Shown here piece after piece: positions 9,948 through 18,688 of a DNA stretch of 45,858 nt. The translations under genes were made by a program, and so were the position numbers. Every line of letters begins with the position of its first letter. Position 1 is the first letter of the stretch. The notes under the pieces are model-generated. The model had not been told where the DNA came from. It made no database searches and worked only from the letters and a program-made list of their open reading frames with translations. The stretch comes from a bacterium (GTDB taxonomy: Bacteria; Patescibacteriota; Saccharimonadia; Saccharimonadales; Saccharimonadaceae), in assembly GCA_030429935.1 (NCBI GenBank), contig JAUIGH010000002.1, positions 1-45,858 of the forward strand. The letters are read 5' to 3'.

Positions 9948-10946
9948 TCAGCTCTTGATGTCTTTGTCGAGAAATTGTTTGAGTTGACGGATGATGCGCG
10001 GGTCGGTGGTCTCGAGCGCCACTTCACGTGTACCTAACCAGCTACCGATCGGCGCCAGATTGTGTGAGCCGGTGATCGCAACTTCGCGACCATTTGGCAT
10101 GGTGAAAATCATGAATTTGGCGTGCAGATAACGATCGCGGGTGTAACGCGTGGTGTAGCCGCGCACAGTCATCATCCAACGGATTGCAATGCGATTGAAG
10201 ATATCGTCTGCGCCTCGCCAGTGATTAAAATACAATTCGGCACCAGAATGTCGCTTGAGCACAGCGCCGAGTTTGCCGTGAGGCGCGTACTGCGAGACGT
10301 AGATGACGCGCTCTGACTCACGGGCATAGCTGAGGATATGGCGGTAGATGATCGAATCAAACGGTTTGCCACCATCGATCAACACGGTGTGCGAGACGGT
10401 GCCAAATAAGTGGCTACGGTAGACATGGCCGCGGCGTTCGGCGGCGATGATGCGGCTGTGCTCGTCGCGCAAGTTGCGTACGATGCTGGCGTCACGGACG
10501 CGGAACATGTAATCGATGTGAGATAAGCCTTCGTGGTAAAGATTGACGCCACCGAACGAATAGACCGTATCGTCGATGATTGACCATTTGATATGTGTCC
10601 GCCGAAAGAACAGAAACGGACTAAACTGCCCAAACCAGTGAACTTTGATGCCGGCTCGACGCATCGTCGTGCGCGTCTCGCGCAGCAACTGGGTGCGATT
10701 CCAGAACGTCCACCAGCGCTTCGATGTTTTTTCGATCTCACGGTACGTGAAGAATAGGTCATAGCCGACACTAACGTTGACACCGCGCTCGCTGGCTCGA
10801 CACAGCGCGTCGATCAATTCGCGCGTCGTGGCGTCTTCGGCGATGGTTAGCGCGATCATATCGATTCGCTCAGTCGAGCGATTGATAGCTGCAATCAACT
10901 CGGTGATGTAGCGATCAGCCGGCAATAATGTATAACGACCTAGCAT
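9948..10946 (-). CDS. Phospholipase D/cardiolipin synthase-like protein (start trimmed to MLGRYTLLPADRY)
   Basis: HIKWSIIDDTVYSFGGVNL (HKD) and HAKFMIFT...AITGSHNL (second, variant HKD). Confidence 0.85.
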   Translation of the reverse strand: MLGRYTLLPADRYITELIAAINRSTERIDMIALTIAEDATTRELIDALCRASERGVNVSVGYDLFFTYREIEKTSKRWWTFWNRTQLLRETRTTMRRAGIKVHWFGQFSPFLFFRRTHIKWSIIDDTVYSFGGVNLYHEGLSHIDYMFRVRDASIVRNLRDEHSRIIAAERRGHVYRSHLFGTVSHTVLIDGGKPFDSIIYRHILSYARESERVIYVSQYAPHGKLGAVLKRHSGAELYFNHWRGADDIFNRIAIRWMMTVRGYTTRYTRDRYLHAKFMIFTMPNGREVAITGSHNLAPIGSWLGTREVALETTDPRIIRQLKQFLDKDIKS

Positions 10947-10953
10947 GGTGTTT

Positions 10954-10959
10954 AGTATA
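10954..10959 (-). promoter_or_regulatory. -10 element of the PLD-family gene, predicted leaderless
   Basis: Minus-strand TATACT, 7 nt, ATG at 10946. Confidence 0.6.
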
Positions 10960-11016
10960 CTAACGGTGGTACAATAACGCCAGATAGCCAAACCTAGCGA
11001 GAGGAGTGATAAAGAC

Positions 11017-11541
11017 ATGGCAGATTTTAACCAAGTACTGACACCGGGCAATGTAGACGAAGGCAGCGTCAATACCGTCGTCGAAATCCCTCAAGGCAGT
11101 CGACTGAAGGTCGAGTGGGACCGCGAGCGAGCGGCGTTTATGCTCGATCGTGTCGAACCGCAGATTTTTGCCAAACCTTGTAACTATGGGTTTATTCCAC
11201 AGACATTGGACGAAGACGGCGACGAACTCGATACACTGATCATTTGTCCAGAGCCATTGGCGACGGGCGTGTGGCTCGAGGCACGTATCATTGGTGTCAT
11301 GAAATTCGAAGACGACGGCGAAGTCGACGACAAGATCGTGGTCGTGCCGAGCGATAACCGCGACGACGACCGTATCAACAGCCTCGAGGACATCCCGCAG
11401 TGGGTCAAGCAAGTCGAACATCACTTTACACACTACAAAGACCTGAAAAAACCGGGCAGCACCATCGTCACCGGCTGGGGTGATGCCGAAGAAGCCAAGC
11501 GCGTCATCAACAGCTGTATCGAGCGCTGGAACAACCAGTAG
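11017..11541 (+). CDS. ppa: Inorganic pyrophosphatase
   Basis: DRVEPQIFAKPCNYGFIPQTLDEDGDELDTLII and DDKIVVVPSDNRDDDRI; SD GAGAGGAG. Confidence 0.93.
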   Translation: MADFNQVLTPGNVDEGSVNTVVEIPQGSRLKVEWDRERAAFMLDRVEPQIFAKPCNYGFIPQTLDEDGDELDTLIICPEPLATGVWLEARIIGVMKFEDDGEVDDKIVVVPSDNRDDDRINSLEDIPQWVKQVEHHFTHYKDLKKPGSTIVTGWGDAEEAKRVINSCIERWNNQ

Positions 11542-11549
11542 CGCGTAGC

Positions 11550-13079
11550 CTAGCGTTTACGAAGCCGTCGGCCGATTTGGCCGGCGGCGTTTGTGATACT
11601 GCCGAGGACGCCGCCCGAACGCGACAGCTGCATGCGCAGTTTTTCGCGGGCGTGTTGAGTGACCACCAGGTCGCGCCAGCTGGCTTTTGGGTGGGCGGAT
11701 TTGCTGGTCAAGACTTCGACCCTGTCACCGTGCTGCAATTGGTAGTCGAACGGCTTCATGACGCCGTTGACTTTGAATCCCGACGCATGCTCGGCGACTT
11801 CGGAGTGGATGCGGTAGGCGTAGTCGAGCGGGTATGCGCCGACCGGAAAGTCGTAGATGTCACCTTTTGGCGAGTATATAAAGATACGGTCGCGAAAGAG
11901 GTCCATACGCAGTTTTTTGGTGTCGTACGACTTGCCCTCGGACGCCCTGGCGGCGGCTTCTTGGAGCTCGCGGATCCAGGATAAGTCAGCCGGTAGCGCG
12001 GCTAGTGTGCCTTTTTTGTAGGCGTCAGTTAGCTTGGTTTCGTTGTAGTGGAAGCTGGCAGCAAATCCGCGTTCAGCGTATTCGTGCATTTCCTGGGTGC
12101 GGATCTGGAATTCGACGATTTGGCCGTTAGTGGTTTGGACGGTGGTGTGCAGACTCTGGTAGCCGTTGAGCTTTGGGCGGCTGACGTAATCTTTGATACG
12201 TTCAAACTGCGGCGTATACATCTCGTGCAGGACGTTGAGCACCAGGTAGCAAGTGTCTAGGTCGGCGACGATGATGCGTAGGGCGATCAAGTCATGGATG
12301 CGCTCGATATCACCGCCGACGCGGTCGAGTTTTTTGAACAAGCTGTAGACGGATTTGACGCGGCCGTCCATATCAAATTCGATTTTTTCTTCGTCGAGTT
12401 TTTTGACGACTTCAGAGCGGACTTTGTCGAGTTTTTTCTGGCTTTTTTTCAGGCGACTGTCCATCAGGCTGCGTGTCCGGGCGTAATCTTTGGGCATCAA
12501 AAATCGAAAACTTAGCTCTTCAAGCTGGACACGCACGCGCCCCATGTTCAGACGGTCGGCCAGCGGCGCAAAGACTTCCATGGTCTCGCGGGCGATTTTC
12601 TTTTGCTTGTCCGGCGGCATGTGCTCAAGCGTGCGCATATTGTGCAGGCGATCGGCCAGTTTGATGATGATGACGCGAATATCTTGGCCGATAGCGATCA
12701 TCAGCTTGGTCAAGTTGTCTTTGGTGGCGGGCAGATAGCTGGTCAGGTCACGCATACCGGAGCGAACTTGGCCGACTTTTGTGACACCGTCTACCAGAAA
12801 CGCTACGTCGCGGCCGAACACTGCTTCGATTCGCTCTAGGCTCAGGCTGGTATCTTCGACCGTGTCATGCAATACGCCGGCCAGCACACTGTCGATGTCC
12901 ATGTCCCATTCGATCAATATAGCCGCGACCGACAGTGGGTGGATGATATAGTCTTCGCCGCTGCGACGTTTTTGGCCAGTATGGGCGGCTGTTGCTAGAT
13001 TGATGGCATCTTGCAACTCGAGCAATTGATTTTCATCAAATCGCGGCTTGGCTTGCTTCATGACATCATTGGCAGTCAT
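11550..13079 (-). CDS. rel: Bifunctional (p)ppGpp synthetase/hydrolase (RelA/SpoT family), short form
   Basis: HD domain with LHDTVED, synthetase domain IHDLIALRII...YVSRPKLNGYQSLHTTV, TGS domain DRIFIYSPKGDIYDFPVGAYPLDYAYRIHSEV; ends shortly after TGS. Confidence 0.93.
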   Translation of the reverse strand: MTANDVMKQAKPRFDENQLLELQDAINLATAAHTGQKRRSGEDYIIHPLSVAAILIEWDMDIDSVLAGVLHDTVEDTSLSLERIEAVFGRDVAFLVDGVTKVGQVRSGMRDLTSYLPATKDNLTKLMIAIGQDIRVIIIKLADRLHNMRTLEHMPPDKQKKIARETMEVFAPLADRLNMGRVRVQLEELSFRFLMPKDYARTRSLMDSRLKKSQKKLDKVRSEVVKKLDEEKIEFDMDGRVKSVYSLFKKLDRVGGDIERIHDLIALRIIVADLDTCYLVLNVLHEMYTPQFERIKDYVSRPKLNGYQSLHTTVQTTNGQIVEFQIRTQEMHEYAERGFAASFHYNETKLTDAYKKGTLAALPADLSWIRELQEAAARASEGKSYDTKKLRMDLFRDRIFIYSPKGDIYDFPVGAYPLDYAYRIHSEVAEHASGFKVNGVMKPFDYQLQHGDRVEVLTSKSAHPKASWRDLVVTQHAREKLRMQLSRSGGVLGSITNAAGQIGRRLRKR

Positions 13080-13085
13080 ATATCT

Positions 13086-13091
13086 AGTATA
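13086..13091 (-). promoter_or_regulatory. -10 element of rel, predicted leaderless
   Basis: Minus-strand TATACT, 6 nt, ATG at 13079. Confidence 0.6.
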
Positions 13092-13160
13092 CCTTTTGCA
13101 ATAATTCACACCACCCGCTACAATCTATAGCCAATAGCATAAGCACATAGAATCAGAGGA

Positions 13161-14183
13161 GTGGGCATGGCAAAAACACGAGTAGCGATAAATGGTTTCG
13201 GGCGGATCGGCCGCAGTGCGTTCAAGATCGCCTGGGAGCGCAGCGACCTGGAAGTCGTCGCCATCAACGACCTGACCGACAACAAGACTTTGGCGTATCT
13301 GCTCAAAAACGATAGCAACTATGGTACGTACCAGCACGAAGTAACGGCTAGCGACGACGGCATCACCGTCAACGACGTCAAGATTCAGGTCTTGGCCGAA
13401 AAAGATCCAAGTGCATTGCCATGGGCTGACCTAAATGTCGATGTCGTCATCGAATCAACCGGATTTTTCACCGACAAAGACGGCGCCAGCAAGCACATCG
13501 CCGCCGGTGCCAAACGCGTCGTCATCAGCGGTCCGACTAAATCCGAAGGCGTTGATACCATCGTGCTCGGCGCCAACGATGATTCAGTCGAAGGATCGAC
13601 CGACGTCGTCTCTAACGCCAGCTGTACGACCAACAGCCTGGGTGCCGTCATGGCCATCCTGGACGCTGAATTCGGTGTCGAAAAATCAATGCTGACGACC
13701 GTGCACAGCTACACCGCCAGCCAGCGCTTGCAGGACGCACCAGCTAAAGACTTGCGCGAAGGCCGAAATGCTGCCGAAAACATCGTGCCGACCAGCACCG
13801 GTGCCGCCATCGCCGTCACCAAAGCCCTACCATGCTTGGCCGGTAAGTTCGACGGCATCAGCATGCGCGTGCCGACGCCTGTGGTGTCGATCAGCGATGT
13901 GACGGCACTGCTGGCTCGTGACGTCAGCGTCGACGATATCAACGACGCGTTCAAAAAAGCCGCCGCTGATCCGTTCTACCAAGGCATCCTGGGTGTCAGC
14001 GACGAACCTTTAGTCAGCCGCGATTACATCGGTAACAGCCACTCTGGCGTGGTCGACCTGGCACTGACCCGTGTCGTCGGTGGCAACTTGATAAAGATCT
14101 GTGTTTGGTACGACAACGAATGGGGCTACTCTAACCGTCTGGTTGAACTGGTATCCGACGTTGGCAAAAAATTGAACAAATAA
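13161..14183 (+). CDS. gap: Glyceraldehyde-3-phosphate dehydrogenase
   Basis: AINGFGRIGRSAF, SNASCTTNSLG and VWYDNEWGYSNRLVELV; SD GAGGAG. Confidence 0.97.
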   Translation: MGMAKTRVAINGFGRIGRSAFKIAWERSDLEVVAINDLTDNKTLAYLLKNDSNYGTYQHEVTASDDGITVNDVKIQVLAEKDPSALPWADLNVDVVIESTGFFTDKDGASKHIAAGAKRVVISGPTKSEGVDTIVLGANDDSVEGSTDVVSNASCTTNSLGAVMAILDAEFGVEKSMLTTVHSYTASQRLQDAPAKDLREGRNAAENIVPTSTGAAIAVTKALPCLAGKFDGISMRVPTPVVSISDVTALLARDVSVDDINDAFKKAAADPFYQGILGVSDEPLVSRDYIGNSHSGVVDLALTRVVGGNLIKICVWYDNEWGYSNRLVELVSDVGKKLNK

Positions 14184-14223
14184 AAAAAGCCCAACTAGGC
14201 TACATAAAAAATTCATGAGCTGC

Positions 14224-14247
14224 GGGCGGGGGATGAATCCCCCGCCC
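14224..14247. terminator. Perfect GC-rich hairpin between convergent gap and 14256-14606(-) genes
   Basis: GGGCGGGGGA-TGAA-TCCCCCGCCC, 10-bp stem, 4-nt loop; no clear U-tract on either side. Confidence 0.55.
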
Positions 14248-14255
14248 GATGCACC

Positions 14256-14606
14256 TCAGTCGAGCGATGGTGGTCTCTTGAGGTCGATGACCTTCGGCTT
14301 CCTGCGCTCGGCGTAGGCTTCGGCGCTGATGCCGTGAGCCTTGTCGAAGTCGTGCACGACCCCGTAACCGACTGCCGTCAGAACCGTGCCGACTAGATAG
14401 ATCAGGAACCCTCCTACTCCGCTCCAGGGCAGGATGTCTCGGCTGTAGACCGCGAGGCCAACGTGGAGCAGAAGGCCGATCAGTCCCATGGTCACCATCA
14501 CCGTGTAGGAAACAGGACGGGGGAGTGTGATGGTTGCCACGAACGATCCCGCAAGCGGCAACAGAATCGTGGCGACCAGGCCCATGACAAACAATGCTTC
14601 AATCAT
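14256..14606 (-). CDS. Small hypothetical multi-TM membrane protein (start set at MIEALFVMGL)
   Basis: About three to four hydrophobic segments; promoter and structured leader immediately upstream; the longer ORF extension would be read through that leader. Confidence 0.7.
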   Translation of the reverse strand: MIEALFVMGLVATILLPLAGSFVATITLPRPVSYTVMVTMGLIGLLLHVGLAVYSRDILPWSGVGGFLIYLVGTVLTAVGYGVVHDFDKAHGISAEAYAERRKPKVIDLKRPPSLD

Positions 14607-14623
14607 TTTCTGACCTGCTTTCT

Positions 14624-14670
14624 GAGGTGCGCTTTCGGCACCTCGATCGATGATTCGAGAGGTCTCTCGA
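14624..14670 (-). promoter_or_regulatory. Structured 5' leader: two adjacent hairpins upstream of 14256-14606(-)
   Basis: On the minus strand TCGAGAG-AC-CTCTCGA (14670-14655), then GAGGTGC-CGAAAGC-GCACCTC (14644-14624). Confidence 0.6.
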
Positions 14671-14682
14671 AAGCTGACTATT

Positions 14683-14711
14683 ATTATATCAAATAATATC
14701 ACTAAAGTCAA
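14683..14711 (-). promoter_or_regulatory. Near-consensus sigma70-type promoter
   Basis: Minus strand TTGACT (14711-14706), 17-nt spacer, TATAAT (14688-14683). Confidence 0.75.
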
Positions 14712-14736
14712 TATCGCCGGCAGTTTATTCAGCCAC

Positions 14737-14765
14737 TTTACAGATGTCACCAACTCGCTTATACT
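14737..14765 (+). promoter_or_regulatory. Promoter of rpiB with predicted leaderless start
   Basis: TTTACA (14737-14742), 17-nt spacer, TATACT (14760-14765), 7 nt, ATG at 14773. Confidence 0.65.
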
Positions 14766-14772
14766 TACACCT

Positions 14773-15225
14773 ATGAAACTATTCTTGGGTGCGGATCATC
14801 AGGGCTATCACCTGAAAGAAAAAATCGAAGCCTATCTAGTCAAGCGTGGCTACGATGTCGAAGACGTTGGTGCTCAGGAAGTCCAGCCCGAGGACGACTT
14901 TCCGCAGTTTGCCCAGATGGCTGCGACGCGCGTGCTGGGGACGGACGACACTGACGATCCGCGGGCGATACTAGTCTGTGGCGGCGGCCAGGGTATGTGT
15001 ATGGCTGCTAATCGCTTTCGTGGCATCCGCGCCAGTGTGATCTGGGACAGTTACGAAGCCAAGATGACCCGCAAAGACAACGACAGTAACGTCCTGTGCT
15101 TGCCGTCGCGCGTGCTGGATGACGATGCCGAGCTATGGAAAGACATCCTCGACACCTGGCTCGAGACACCCTTTGCCGACGCACCGCGCTACCGACGACG
15201 CAACGATGAACTGGATGAGTTTTAG
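14773..15225 (+). CDS. rpiB: Ribose-5-phosphate isomerase B family (RpiB/LacA/LacB)
   Basis: MKLFLGADHQGYHLKEKI..LVCGGGQGMCMAANRFRGIRA. The ORF-track start at 14650 would place the promoter inside the gene. Confidence 0.92.
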   Translation: MKLFLGADHQGYHLKEKIEAYLVKRGYDVEDVGAQEVQPEDDFPQFAQMAATRVLGTDDTDDPRAILVCGGGQGMCMAANRFRGIRASVIWDSYEAKMTRKDNDSNVLCLPSRVLDDDAELWKDILDTWLETPFADAPRYRRRNDELDEF

Positions 15226-15228
15226 TCG

Positions 15229-15873
15229 ATGACGGTCGTTGCGCCCTGCATCACGGTCGAGACCGATGATTTGTATAAACAAGCGCTGGAGCGGCTCGAA
15301 CCGTTTGCTGAGCGCGTCCATATCGATATCAGCGACGGTGAATTCGCGCCGACGTTTTTGGTCGGCGCTGATCAGTTGAGCTGGCCAGACAATTGGGAAG
15401 TCGACATCCACGCCATGGTGATGCGGCCCAGTGAGTACGTCCCAGAACTGCTCAAACGCAAACCGCAGCTGATCGTCTTACACGCCGAAGCCAACGAAGA
15501 CCTGTCGCCGATCATGAAGCAAATCAAGCAAGCCGGCATCAAAGTCGGGCTCGCATTGCTGAAAACTACCGTCCCAAAAACCGTCGCGCACCTGATCGAA
15601 GAAGCCGACCACGTCCTGATATTTAGCGGCGATCTGGGCCATTACGGTGGCAAAGCTAGCATGATGCAACTCGAAAAAGTCCGCTTGATCCGGATGATTC
15701 ACCCCGAAGTTGAAATTGGTTGGGATGGCGGCGCATCGATTGAAAACGTCTACACCTTGTCGCAGGGCGGCATCGACGTCATCAATAGCGGCGGTGCCAT
15801 CAACAAAGCCGATGATCCGGCCGAGGTCTACCGCAAAATGGTCTCCGAAATCAACAAACACGGGGTACTCTAA
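15229..15873 (+). CDS. rpe: Ribulose-phosphate 3-epimerase family
   Basis: HIDISDGEFAPTFLVG, VDIHAMVMRPSEY, EIGWDGGASIENVYTLSQGGIDVINSGGAI. Confidence 0.88.
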   Translation: MTVVAPCITVETDDLYKQALERLEPFAERVHIDISDGEFAPTFLVGADQLSWPDNWEVDIHAMVMRPSEYVPELLKRKPQLIVLHAEANEDLSPIMKQIKQAGIKVGLALLKTTVPKTVAHLIEEADHVLIFSGDLGHYGGKASMMQLEKVRLIRMIHPEVEIGWDGGASIENVYTLSQGGIDVINSGGAINKADDPAEVYRKMVSEINKHGVL

Positions 15874-15887
15874 GATACCGCTTGTGG

Positions 15888-15893
15888 TATCAT
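15888..15893 (+). promoter_or_regulatory. -10 element of transketolase operon, predicted leaderless
   Basis: TATCAT, 6 nt, ATG at 15900. Confidence 0.5.
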
Positions 15894-15899
15894 AGCGCT

Positions 15900-16766
15900 A
15901 TGAGTGGGAAGCAAACACAGACACAGTTGGAACAGACTGCGAATACGGTTCGCACAGACATTATCAGTATGCTCGAGGCAGCCGGTAGCGGACACAGTGC
16001 TGGGCCGCTGGGATTAGCCGATATCTTCACGGCATTGTATTTTCGTATCATGAAACTGCGGCCGGAGGAGCCGGAGTGGGATGGACGTGATTTGTTCTTT
16101 TTGTCCAATGGTCACTGCGTACCAGTCCAGTACGCTGTTATGGCTAACCGCGGCTACTTTGACAAGAAAGAGTTGATGACACTACGCCAGCTCGGCTCGC
16201 GCCTGCAGGGCCATCCAGAACGCACCAAACTGCCTGGTCTGGAAAACACCTCAGGTCCGCTAGGTAGTGGTCTCAGTCAAGCCGCCGGCGTCGCCTACAC
16301 GCTGCAATACATCGACAACAATCCGCAGCGCTGGGTTTATGCCGTCACCGGTGACGGCGAGCTCGACGAAGGTAATATCTGGGAAGCAGCTATGTTTGCC
16401 GGCAAGTACAAGCTCAGCCAGCTAACCGTGTTTATCGATCGCAACAACATCCAGATCGACGGTACCACCGAAGACGTCATGCCGCTCGAGGATCTGGCGG
16501 GCAAATGGCGCAGCTTCGGTTGGCATGTTCAGGAAATCGACGGCCACAACATGGCCAGCATCATCGACGCTGCCGATATGGCAAAAGCTATCACCACCCG
16601 GCCAAGTGTCATCATCGCGCATACTGTGCCTGGCAAGGGTGTTGATTTTATGGAATACGATTATCATTGGCATGGCGCACCGCCAAATCACGAACAAGCC
16701 AAAAAAGCACTGACAGAACTTCGAACACTGCGCGGTAAAATTACTCACGAAGGAGAAGGCGTATGA
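15900..16766 (+). CDS. Transketolase, N-terminal (TPP-binding) subunit
   Basis: GSGHSAGPLGLADIFTALYF, GPLGSGLSQAAGVAY, GDGELDEGNIWEAAMFAGKYKL. Confidence 0.93.
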   Translation: MSGKQTQTQLEQTANTVRTDIISMLEAAGSGHSAGPLGLADIFTALYFRIMKLRPEEPEWDGRDLFFLSNGHCVPVQYAVMANRGYFDKKELMTLRQLGSRLQGHPERTKLPGLENTSGPLGSGLSQAAGVAYTLQYIDNNPQRWVYAVTGDGELDEGNIWEAAMFAGKYKLSQLTVFIDRNNIQIDGTTEDVMPLEDLAGKWRSFGWHVQEIDGHNMASIIDAADMAKAITTRPSVIIAHTVPGKGVDFMEYDYHWHGAPPNHEQAKKALTELRTLRGKITHEGEGV

Positions 16767-17767
16767 GCGACTACACACTAAACCCGCATTACGCCAGCGA
16801 CGACGTGTCGCGCGAGCCAACTCGGGCTGGATTCGGACGCGGACTGAAAACTGCTGGTGAGGCTGACGAACGAGTCGTTGCGCTCTGCGCTGACTTGACC
16901 GAGAGCACCCAGATGCATCATTTTCGCGATGTGTTTCCGTCGCGCTTCGTCGAGATCGGCGTGGCCGAGCAAAACCTAGTGACCGTCGCCAGTGGTATGG
17001 CTCGCGTCGGCAAAATCCCGTTTACCAGTAGCTACGCGGCATTTAGCCCTGGACGCAACTGGGAGCAAATCCGCACAACCATCTGTCTGAACGAGCAGCC
17101 AGTCAAAGTCGTCGGCTCTCACGCCGGTGTCTCGGTTGGCCCGGATGGCGCTACCCACCAGATGCTCGAGGACATTGCATTGATGCGTGTTTTGCCACAT
17201 ATGGTCGTCGTCAATCCAGGCGATGCCATAGAAGCTGAAAAAGCCACACGAGCGATGGCGCGCGATGACAAAAACCCAGGCTACTTGCGATTAGCACGTG
17301 AAAAAACACCGATATTTAGCACCGAGCAGTCGCCGTTTGAGATCGGTCCAGCCTATGTGCTGCACGCTGGCGATGACGTCACGATCGCTAGCACCGGCCC
17401 GATGACCGCTCAGGCATTGATCGCCGCCAAACAATTACGCGAACAGTACAACATCAACGCCGAAGTCGTCCATGTGCCGACGATCAAACCGCTTGACGTC
17501 GACACGATTGTTGCCAGTGTCGGCAAAACCGGCCGTATCGTCACTGTCGAAGAAGCCCAAGCGGCTGCTGGATTCGGAGGCCTGATTGCCGAGACTCTGG
17601 CTGATCACTTGCCGGCGCCACAGCTACGCATCGGGATGGATGATCGGTTCGGTGAATCTGGATCACCGGACGAGCTGCTGACGCACTTTGGCTTTGACGC
17701 CGAGGCGATCGCTGGGCGCGTACGAACATTTATCGACAAACGACCACAATACAAGAAAGGATTTTAA
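16763..17767 (+). CDS. Transketolase, C-terminal subunit
   Basis: ATGA overlap with the N-terminal subunit gene; VEIGVAEQNLVTVASGMARVGKIPFTSSYAAF. Confidence 0.93.
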   Translation: MSDYTLNPHYASDDVSREPTRAGFGRGLKTAGEADERVVALCADLTESTQMHHFRDVFPSRFVEIGVAEQNLVTVASGMARVGKIPFTSSYAAFSPGRNWEQIRTTICLNEQPVKVVGSHAGVSVGPDGATHQMLEDIALMRVLPHMVVVNPGDAIEAEKATRAMARDDKNPGYLRLAREKTPIFSTEQSPFEIGPAYVLHAGDDVTIASTGPMTAQALIAAKQLREQYNINAEVVHVPTIKPLDVDTIVASVGKTGRIVTVEEAQAAAGFGGLIAETLADHLPAPQLRIGMDDRFGESGSPDELLTHFGFDAEAIAGRVRTFIDKRPQYKKGF

Positions 17768-17769
17768 CT

Positions 17770-18687
17770 GTGAGTTTATCAATCAACGAGATTCGAGACC
17801 GAACATTGCACGCCAGGCACTTGATGCAACGGGCACGTCAGCAACACTTTGCGGTCGGCGCCTTCAACATCGACAACCAAGAGACGTTGATCGCGATCTG
17901 CCGTGCCGCTCAAAAACTCGATGCGCCGGTATTGATCGAAGTCAGCCAAGGCGAAGTCGATGCCATGGGTCTGGAAAACGTTCGCGATATGCTCGATAAC
18001 TACATCGAGGAATATGGCATCGAAGCCTACCTGAATCTCGATCACAGTCCGAGCGTGGAGTCGTGTAAGCGCGCCATCGATGCTGGCTATGAATTTATAC
18101 ATATTGATATTTCTCAAGCAGACAAGGATGCTGGTGATGAAAAGATTATCGCTGGCACCAAAGAGGTGGTTGAATACGCCAAATTCACTGGCGCCTTGGT
18201 TGAAAGCGAGCCACACTACTTCGGCGGCAGTTCGAACCTCCACGATGAAGCGATCGATTACGAAGAAATCAAGAAGACCTTTAGTACACCAGAAGGAGCT
18301 TCACAGTTTGTCGACACGACAGGTATCGATACCTTTGCCGCCGCGATTGGTAACCTGCATGGTAAGTATCCTGTGCCAAAACAACTTGATCTCGAGCTGC
18401 TCGAACGCATTCATGAAGCGTTGGGTGACAAAAAGAACATCAGCTTGCATGGTGGTTCGGGCACACCCCTTCACTTCTTTGAAGAAGCTGCTAAGATCGG
18501 TGTTACCAAGATCAATATCAACAGTGACATGCGTTATGTATTTCGTAAAACACTCGAAAAAGTCCTTCGCGAAAACCCTGATGAATACGCGGTCGTCAAA
18601 CTGATGCCGGAAGTATATGAAGCCGTCCAAACCGTCGTCGAAGAAAAGATCATGGCCTTTGGTAGCCGCGGAAAGGCTGTCAGCTAA
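17770..18687 (+). CDS. fba: Class II fructose-bisphosphate (ketose-bisphosphate) aldolase
   Basis: VGAFNIDNQETL, LNLDHSPSVESCKRAIDAGYEFIHIDIS, AAAIGNLHGKYP and SLHGGSGTP retain the metal-binding histidines. GTG start. Confidence 0.9.
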   Translation: MSLSINEIRDRTLHARHLMQRARQQHFAVGAFNIDNQETLIAICRAAQKLDAPVLIEVSQGEVDAMGLENVRDMLDNYIEEYGIEAYLNLDHSPSVESCKRAIDAGYEFIHIDISQADKDAGDEKIIAGTKEVVEYAKFTGALVESEPHYFGGSSNLHDEAIDYEEIKKTFSTPEGASQFVDTTGIDTFAAAIGNLHGKYPVPKQLDLELLERIHEALGDKKNISLHGGSGTPLHFFEEAAKIGVTKININSDMRYVFRKTLEKVLRENPDEYAVVKLMPEVYEAVQTVVEEKIMAFGSRGKAVS

Positions 18688-18688
18688 C

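Noticed and set aside
14184-14212. AAAAAGCCCAACTAGGCTACATAAAAAATT downstream of gap as a terminator
   Set aside because: Only a 4-bp stem (AGCC/GGCT); too weak to call separately from the strong hairpin at 14224-14247.
14650-14772. N-terminal extension of the rpiB ORF (MIREVSRKL...)
   Set aside because: The extension covers the rpiB promoter and the divergent gene's promoter; the conserved RpiB N-terminus MKLFLGADHQGY starts at 14773.
17770-18687. Possible loss of active-site residue in aldolase (LNLDHS instead of LHLDHG)
   Set aside because: The catalytic Asp and metal-binding His of the xxxDH motif, plus the GNLHG and SLHGGSG histidines, are retained, so there is no evidence of inactivation.
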